A stretch of DNA of 64,000 bases from Leucocoprinus leucothites. Taxonomy: Eukaryota; Basidiomycota; Agaricomycetes; Agaricales; Agaricaceae. This document shows positions 57,819 through 64,000 of the stretch, in pieces. Positions within the stretch are counted from its first letter, which is position 1; the number at the start of each line of letters is the position of its first letter. The notes under the pieces are model-generated. The model was given only the letters and a program-made list of their open reading frames with translations, was not told the DNA's origin and did no database searches. The stretch lies in NCBI GenBank assembly GCA_013368445.1, contig JAACJO010000010.1:1647715-1711714 (forward strand). Direction: 5' to 3'. The position numbers were made by a program, and so were the translations under genes.

Positions 57819-58924
57819 TCACGAGATGCTCGTCGTCCGGTGATCCACGGTAGCAGCAGCACTAATACTTGTGAGTTCCCCACCTTCCAGTCTCCTCTCG
57901 TTCTGCCGCTTGCTCTGTTCATCTATGACTTTTCTGAGAGCTACCCGATGAATTATCAAGACAGCAGAAAACGACTTCATGTAGATTCTGGTGAGTTACG
58001 CTGAACTCTTCATGGTATATGAGGAATGGCACACCTGGCAGGTTACCGCGATACATACGACTATCGCGCCAAGAACTTCATTAAGGACCACCCCTACTAA
58101 TGTCACGATCGTAATCGGTACATTCAATGCGGCAGCTTGCAGCAAAATACTGATGAGTCGAAGATATTCAAGTGTTGGTGCTTCCGCTCCGAAGCGAACC
58201 ATTATCGCATGTCTGTGCAGAAGCAAACGAGTCACTATGAAAACCGTTGCATATAAGTTGACCAGAACATTTGACATGATAGAGACGCCCTCAAGTTTGC
58301 CCGACAATGAATGGCCGGTGTTAAAAAGCCCGGCTCCAACAAATCCAGTGACTAGTCGTTTGCAACTGATTAGGCTAGCTGGAAAGCAATTGAATTCTCT
58401 CGAAAACTCACCAACTGCAACTGACGAGAGGAACAAGGGGATGATCCAATAAATGTCAGATTTAATTCCTTGGTCAGAACCAAGGACTTTCTGAACTCGA
58501 TAACATCTCCAAGCCTGTTTTAAGTCCGAATATGGTGGCTTTAGCAACATCAGAATGTCTCAAATTCAGAGAGGCTCACCAGTAGTCCATCGGCTAATCC
58601 TCCGTTCACAACTGGTAATGTGCTCGCGAGATAAGTAATAACTGTGTAAATGGCTCGCCCATTTGCCATGTTGGCCCCCACTATGAAAGGAAAGTGACTC
58701 CAGGCAAAAGCCACAATTATATAGACAAAATTGGCCAACATGAGGATAATTATGTACCCTGCAAGGCATCTCTGTTGTGTTGAGAGTCGCTCGTTTTTGG
58801 GTAATAGTAGGATAACACAATGTATCCCAAGTGTGAAGAGCCCGCCATCTAGGAGGGCCGCAACTAATGTCCCAATTGACATCTTAAGCGAGATTATCAT
58901 ACGGGCGGGTGGAATCTCTCCCAT
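57819..58924 (-). CDS. Seven-helix membrane protein of the agaricomycete type
   Basis: It starts at ATG 58924 (MGEIPPARMIISLKMSIGTL). Helices visible in order: LVAALLDGGLFTLGIHCVIL; LAGYIIILMLANFVYIIVAF; the loop-helix STLPVVNGGLADGLL joined by a spliced exon to AWRCYRVQKVLG; IYWIIPLFLSSVAV; SIMSNVLVNLYATVFIVTRL; LEYLRLISILLQAAALNVPI; and NEVLGAIVVCIAV. The A-DGLL-WRCY signature is typical of a very large, functionally uncharacterised family of basidiomycete seven-helix proteins. A last exon probably reads IYMKSFSAVLIIHRVALRKV and ends with a charged tail at 57819; the exact donor before it is unresolved. Receptor-like topology is inference. Confidence 0.75.
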
Positions 58925-60811
58925 TGGATGTAGATGAAGAAGTTGGGCGCCCAGCTAGAGACAAGGTTGGATTAGCTGCGGGGCATTACCAGCGAGCGAG
59001 GTGTTTATGTAGAGAGCTGGTACGAGGTCAGGACATTCTCCGGGACAGGGTGGCTGGTGAACGTAAAGGGATTCAATTGTAGCTGGTATAGCACTGTGTC
59101 AGGGAAGGCGCATGGCGAGAAGGCGCGCGGACATGTACATATAGTGTGAAGAAGCGTGTCCTCGAAACGACAGGCTAGAAACGGAGCCCACCATTCATTC
59201 ACCAGGAAGACACCGTATAAGTAGTGGCTATATGAAGTCGAGATCCAAGACTTTCTCATCACCCAAAGGCTAAAATCAGGCCAGACGACGACGTTTGTCG
59301 TCGCCGAGGCGCGAATGTTGTGGGGCGGGCTTGGCGGATCCGTATATGTGAGGTATTCGTACATGTTTTTCAACATTGACCTTGCTGCAGGCTCTCCTAA
59401 ATACAGAGTTCATTATTGACATCGGGATTCGGGGCTTTACATTTCTAATACATGAACGACGGAGTATGTCTGAAACATTGGCTTGTGTACTGATGAAGGT
59501 TTATGAATGATCAACCAATTATGTAGGTGGCCACAGGGCTTGGAAGGGTCGAGGCATGTGTAATTCTAAAATACACTGGTGGGTGGCATGATACATGAAT
59601 CCGGCGACATCGTTGGCGTAGATCGTTTCGACAGAACAGACTTGGATCTGTGGGCTGCCATGGTAGCAATAAATGCCTAGCGGTATCTGAAGATCCGAAG
59701 TACTACACAACTATCCCTTTGCCATCCCATTCAGCAAACTTTCTTGGGATCGCTTGTTGTCGAGGCTCCATTCTACAAATACTCCCCATTTACCGACTTT
59801 TCTATACGGGGAAATACTATGTCTCGTGGGTTTGAGTTTGGCGTGAGATAGTTACTGATTGCATAACATTTGTTGATTCTTGGTTTGGGTGGAAGACTTG
59901 GCGAGGAACAAGGCAAGTGTGATTTCTTGTGACACGAGTGACGCGTCACAGGGATTAGGTTGTGTGCACCAGCACACTCCTATCTGTTCAATCATATTCT
60001 TATGGTTTCGACTGCATTATGGCGTCGAAACCTCTAAATCTTTTATTTTCCCACACGCCCATACCCTTAGCTACCAATCCTATCTATCTAACGATAACAT
60101 AGACTTGGACAGCCACACAGTGGGCCGAAGACAGACACACGGTTTGGGGTGACCCGTCCGCGTTCTCCTTCGGCCTCACAAACAAGGAAATTGGCTGCTT
60201 ATTGCCGCCAATTCCCTTTTCCCCACACATTGTGTGTTGTTGTCTGGGTATTATGTTACCCTACTCGGAATGATCAGGCACAAGAAGCTCTTTTATTTGC
60301 GATGCCAATAGGGGTCCTTTGCCCGCTGATCCTGGGCATTTCAAATGTAACGAGTCCACATCCAACGGCCCTTGACACGTCGGAAGCCTCCTACTTATCC
60401 ATATATATATACTCAGGCCTTTCGTCGGGTGCTCGTTATTGCCGGAGAGAATATGATGCATGCGTATACATCATTGTAGGGGCAATGAACTCGGCGAGGA
60501 CCATGTTCTTCACTACGCCAGTATATAACTTTCTACATTCGACACCTAGCCTATTCGTCATCATAAAACCTCCTAACCGTGTTCTGAGGACATGATGCTG
60601 GACTACACCTTGAATTTCATTACAAATACTACTACACTGTTTTCTCTAGATCTCAGCGGCCCGTTCGCGGCTCAATTCCAATTTAGCGGGTTGGAACCTC
60701 CCACCGTGGTCCAATATTAATACAGTTCAATCTTCACTCAATTCCGCAGAGGACCTGATCCCAGACACTCCAACACTCCCATACCTTGAGCCTCATTCCT
60801 GCAAATCCATT
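58925..60811. other. 1.9-kb intergenic region, no gene recognised
   Basis: It contains the 5' flanks of the membrane protein (minus) and of nitronate monooxygenase (plus). Frames at 59005-59376 (minus), 59880-60152 and 60149-60595 (plus) show no recognisable domain and use no consistent codon pattern. Confidence 0.45.
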
Positions 60812-62208
60812 ATGCCTGCAACTGACTTTAGGCTTCAAAAGCTTCTGGGTGCGCATTCCGATTCAGGCAGCTACCTCGTCGATGCTCAATCGGTGGTCGC
60901 TCAATAGGCATTTCAGCCCCTATCTTATGTGCACCAATGGCTACTGTTGCTGGAGGTACGCCCCTCCTCCGCAAGATCGAGATGCATATTGGCATACACT
61001 CTTCATCCTAGGCTCCCTTGCTGCCCAGGTGACTCTCGGTGGTGGCTTTGGCTTTATTGGAGCTGGTAAGGAGGTCAGAACTGCGGCCCGGTGACCCTTT
61101 ACTTGACCAGTCTACTTTCAGCTCTCTTCACGTTAGATCAGCTTGCAGAACAGCTCGAAATTGCACGCGTGGAATTAGACACCGAAAAAGGCCTCCCCTT
61201 ACGCGTTGGTGCAGGGTTTATTGGATGGGTACTTGACGAAGACGAAAAAGGAGGTGAAAAGGCCATCAAACTCACCCTAAACAGCGGCGTTCATGCTGTC
61301 TGGTTCGCATTCGGTGACGACTTATACAAGTGGATCAAGGTCGTCCGGAAATACGATTCTGATAATGACAGGAAGACTCTTGTTTTTGTTCAACTGGCAC
61401 TGCCGGACGATATCCAGATCGCTCTCCGTGACTGGAACGTCGACGTCATTGTTGCACAAGGTCATTCCAGGATCTATCTCTTCACAAAATGGGCTAATGT
61501 TTGTTTCATGGCTGTAGGAAAGGAAGCGGGCGGCCACGGCTTCGCTGATGCACCAAGGCTCAAAGATGTTGTGTCATCAGTGCTCTCGGTAACCCCACAA
61601 AACGATGGTCCTATCCTTGTTGGAGCAGGGGGTCTAGCGACCGGAGAACAAATCGCTGAGATACTGTCTCTTGGCGCCGCTGGAGTGGTTTTAGGGACCC
61701 GTTTCTGTCTAACACCCGAAAGCACCTACTCTGAAGCTGCGAAACAGGCACTCATTGCGGCAAACTCAGACGCTTCAGTAAAATCCATGGGGTTTGACAA
61801 GGTAGCTGGGTATCTGAAGTGGCCCAAGGGTATAGATGGTAGAGCCTTACGCAACGGTAAGCATACGATTTTGTTACAGACATCTTGCCTTTATGCGGAC
61901 GTGATATTAACTCACAAATTTCAGCAAGCTTGGATGGTTATGAGAGAGGCGAAGATATAGAGTCGTTGCGCTCAAAATATAAGGAAGCCTACCCTCGCAA
62001 TGACACCAGTCGCACCATGGTATGGGCCGGTGCAGGTGTAGGTCAAATGCATGATATCAAACCAGCGAAGGTGGGCTCAGCCTTTGAAGTCAGCTTGTGT
62101 TCGAAACTATGTTTAACCGCCGTCTCTCTTTGTTCGAATTCTCAAATTTAGCAACTCGTCGAGGAACTATACCGAGACTGCCTGGCCCACCTCAAAGTAA
62201 CAGGCTAG
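60812..62208 (+). CDS. Nitronate monooxygenase (2-nitropropane dioxygenase family)
   Basis: An FMN-dependent TIM-barrel enzyme that oxidises alkyl nitronates, such as propionate-3-nitronate, to carbonyl compounds and nitrite; usually cytosolic or peroxisomal detoxification. ATG 60812 gives MPATDFRLQKLLG. After a ~59-nt intron comes ISAPILCAPMATVAGG, then SLAAQVTLGGGFGFIGA, LFTLDQLAEQLEIARVELDT, GLPLRVGAGFIGWVLDE and VDVIVAQG joined to KEAGGHGFADAP (the family's conserved His loop). The phosphate-binding barrel end is GPILVGAGGLATGEQIAEIL then SLGAAGVVLGTRFCLTPES. The C-terminus includes WAGAGVGQMHDIKPAK and QLVEELYRDCLAHLKVTG, stop 62206-62208. About seven short introns. Full length for the family. 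Confidence 0.92.
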
Positions 62209-62653
62209 GGGTGCAGACAGAATGTTAAAAACATGATCATAACTTTGTTCTCCGAGTCGTATCTCCGTGTTAGAGTATAAAAGTTCAAGACTGGAATCTG
62301 AAATTTGAATTTCGTTCGCTTGATGCTGGATTCTGTGTTGTTGATTAATCAGGAGATGGTGTTGGTAGTCATCAGACACTCCATCTTGACAAACGATCAT
62401 AGAGATTATTAATCATCTCTGTTTGACTCTGTTCGTTACAGCATCTCCTCTAGAGCAGTATGTCAAAGGTACATGCTTTTCGGGCTCTTGCTCACCTTTC
62501 CACGTCGTAGGGCGCGGATTAGAGTCCAGACTTGAACTGACCTCAGTTTCGTCAACCGGGTCTGTTATTGTAACGGAGCCTGAATATTTAAACCATGACA
62601 AGGGTTTGTCTTCCTGTTTCTTATTCAGACCATCTGCTAGCTCACCAAAGTAG

Positions 62654-64000
62654 TCAAAGAATCGGAAGCATCGTCTTCTTGAATCACCATTTCCCCTCTT
62701 ACTACGCACAAGTGATCCCATTACAGATGAAGAGCACAATATCGTTGTTACAGCAGTCACACGAGTGCAGCTGGAGCTCGATAGCTTAGCCGAGATACAA
62801 AGGGTGCAAGGCGAGACAGAGTCAAGTTATCGTCAGCGTCTAGCCTTAGAGGACTTCCTTCAACAACACAACTCCCTCCTACATTGGCCACGGCGCGTCC
62901 CTGCCGATATTCTGATTGATATCTTCTTCTGGTGCACTGAAGACAACACTCTAGTGCCCTTCAACATATCTCATGTCTGCAAGCGTTGGAGATGTATCGC
63001 GCTCGCCACTCCCCAACTCTGGAGAAAAGTTCCCATCCCCCCCAAGTTTGCTCATACGGCTGCCGAGCGTCGCTTTGCCAGGTTTCTTGCCAGCGACTAC
63101 TCACATCGTTCTGAAAACCAATCCTTGATCTTCCTTTGGCATCCTTACTATTGTGAGGTTGCTGACAAGATTTGGGACACACTTGCGTTGCACGTTAATC
63201 GATGGGGAGACGTGCAAATGGTTATTGATCAGCAGAATGACAAGCATCTTTTCAAGCGGATAGGAGCACTAGATGGACAGTTGCACTCACTTTATGCGTT
63301 AAAGCTCACGATAATGAGGAGCTCAGATGATCCAGACTTGAGACCGTTCGCCAGCGCACCTCGCTTACGGTATCTGGAATGGAAAGACACTCGCCAACGA
63401 ATTACCACGGGCGACGAGATCATGTCTACGGGTTGGCCGTGGTCCTCATTGACACACATGTCCGTTTTCTGTGCTCGTCTGGACTGCATCGACCCCGCCA
63501 TATTCTACTTTAGGAACCTCACGTACCTTCGGCTCAGATTCTCGTTGTGGGGAGATGTCATGATGCACAAACCCATTCCTGCTGGGACAATCGTGTTCGA
63601 GTCCTGTGTGTATCTGCATGTAGAATTGGACCGCCTAGCTTACATGTGGTGGCAAGGATTCTCTTCTTTCTTCACGTCCATATACTGTCCTTCCCTTACG
63701 ACATTGGCCGTGAAATATCTGGTTGAATGCAATCGGCATCTTGACCATCACGAGCAAACTGGACACGTTCTGGACCTCCTCTCGAGCCTCATCCAACGAC
63801 ACTCTCCCCATCTCAAGAGCCTAAACTGGAGTAGCTACACGGCGAATTGCAGAAACACATACACAAACCCCGACTACCCTCCTATCGTCGATCAGACTAA
63901 TATTGAGAAACGTATCTTTGACAATTTAACAAGCCTTTCAACCCTCAGAATGGGTTTCCCCAGCCACAAAACTCTCACAGGCATCATGCTCTCGCTACGA
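62654..64000 (+). CDS. F-box protein, 3' end outside window
   Basis: An open frame from after the TAG at 62651 to the window edge. It begins with the common basidiomycete lead PFPLLLRTSDPITDEEHN, a heptad-like helix (VQLELDSLAEIQRVQGETES) and the F-box LLHWPRRVPADILIDIFFWC then FNISHVCKRWRCIALATPQL. Leucine-rich-repeat-like segments follow, such as LRYLEWKD and LTYLRLRF. Such proteins recruit substrates to SCF ubiquitin ligases; targets are unknown. No in-frame ATG precedes the conserved start after 62653, so the initiating exon must lie upstream across an intron and was not found; the start given is only the frame limit. Confidence 0.85.

Noticed and set aside
62423..62653. Upstream 76-codon frame as the first exon of the F-box protein
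   Set aside because: It does not begin with ATG, is in a different frame, and does not resemble the usual N-terminus of this family.

Overview
This is nuclear DNA from a basidiomycete fungus, most likely an agaricomycete. The evidence is the short introns (about 50-65 nt) in almost every gene, the NACHT, F-box and seven-helix protein families with their typical mushroom-type sequence signatures, an ER BiP ending in HDEL, and Tc1-type transposons. No bacterial or organellar features were seen.

Positions 1 to about 44.9 kb are dominated by a decayed segmental-duplication array. The recurrent unit is a minus-strand NACHT NTPase gene (eight copies, N1-N8, counted left to right). It lies head to head with a plus-strand block carrying remnants of two housekeeping genes: tRNA pseudouridine synthase 3 (PUS3/DEG1), followed by mitochondrial RNA polymerase (RPO41). 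N1, N6 and N8 can be spliced to open frames of about 673, 689 and 714 aa with the same five-exon structure. N2-N5 carry frameshifts or nonsense codons, and N7 is a 3' stump. The PUS3 and RPO41 pieces are all broken, and each unit keeps a different part. The middle copies (about 15-28 kb) have lost most CpG dinucleotides, as expected from long-term cytosine methylation and deamination. One RPO41 remnant contains two Tc1/mariner elements of identical length (1593 bp), one inserted into the left terminal repeat of the other.

Two divergent, paralogous MFS transporters (allantoate/nicotinate permease type) at 34.4-36.6 kb (minus) and 45.5-47.9 kb (plus) bracket the last two units, N7 and N8.

From 45.5 kb to the right edge the DNA is ordinary single-copy gene space: MFS transporter; BiP/Kar2 chaperone (minus); NatC acetyltransferase subunit Mak3/NAA30; tRNA-Glu(CTC) (minus); a peroxisomal acyl-CoA oxidase whose SKL targeting signal is created by its last splice; a seven-helix membrane protein (minus); nitronate monooxygenase; and an F-box protein that runs off the right end.

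No characterised defence or mobile system was found beyond these. The most unusual structures are the NACHT/PUS3/RPO41 array, the self-nested Tc1 pair and the splice-dependent peroxisomal signal. All exon boundaries were read by eye from splice signals and reading frames; none is backed by transcripts.
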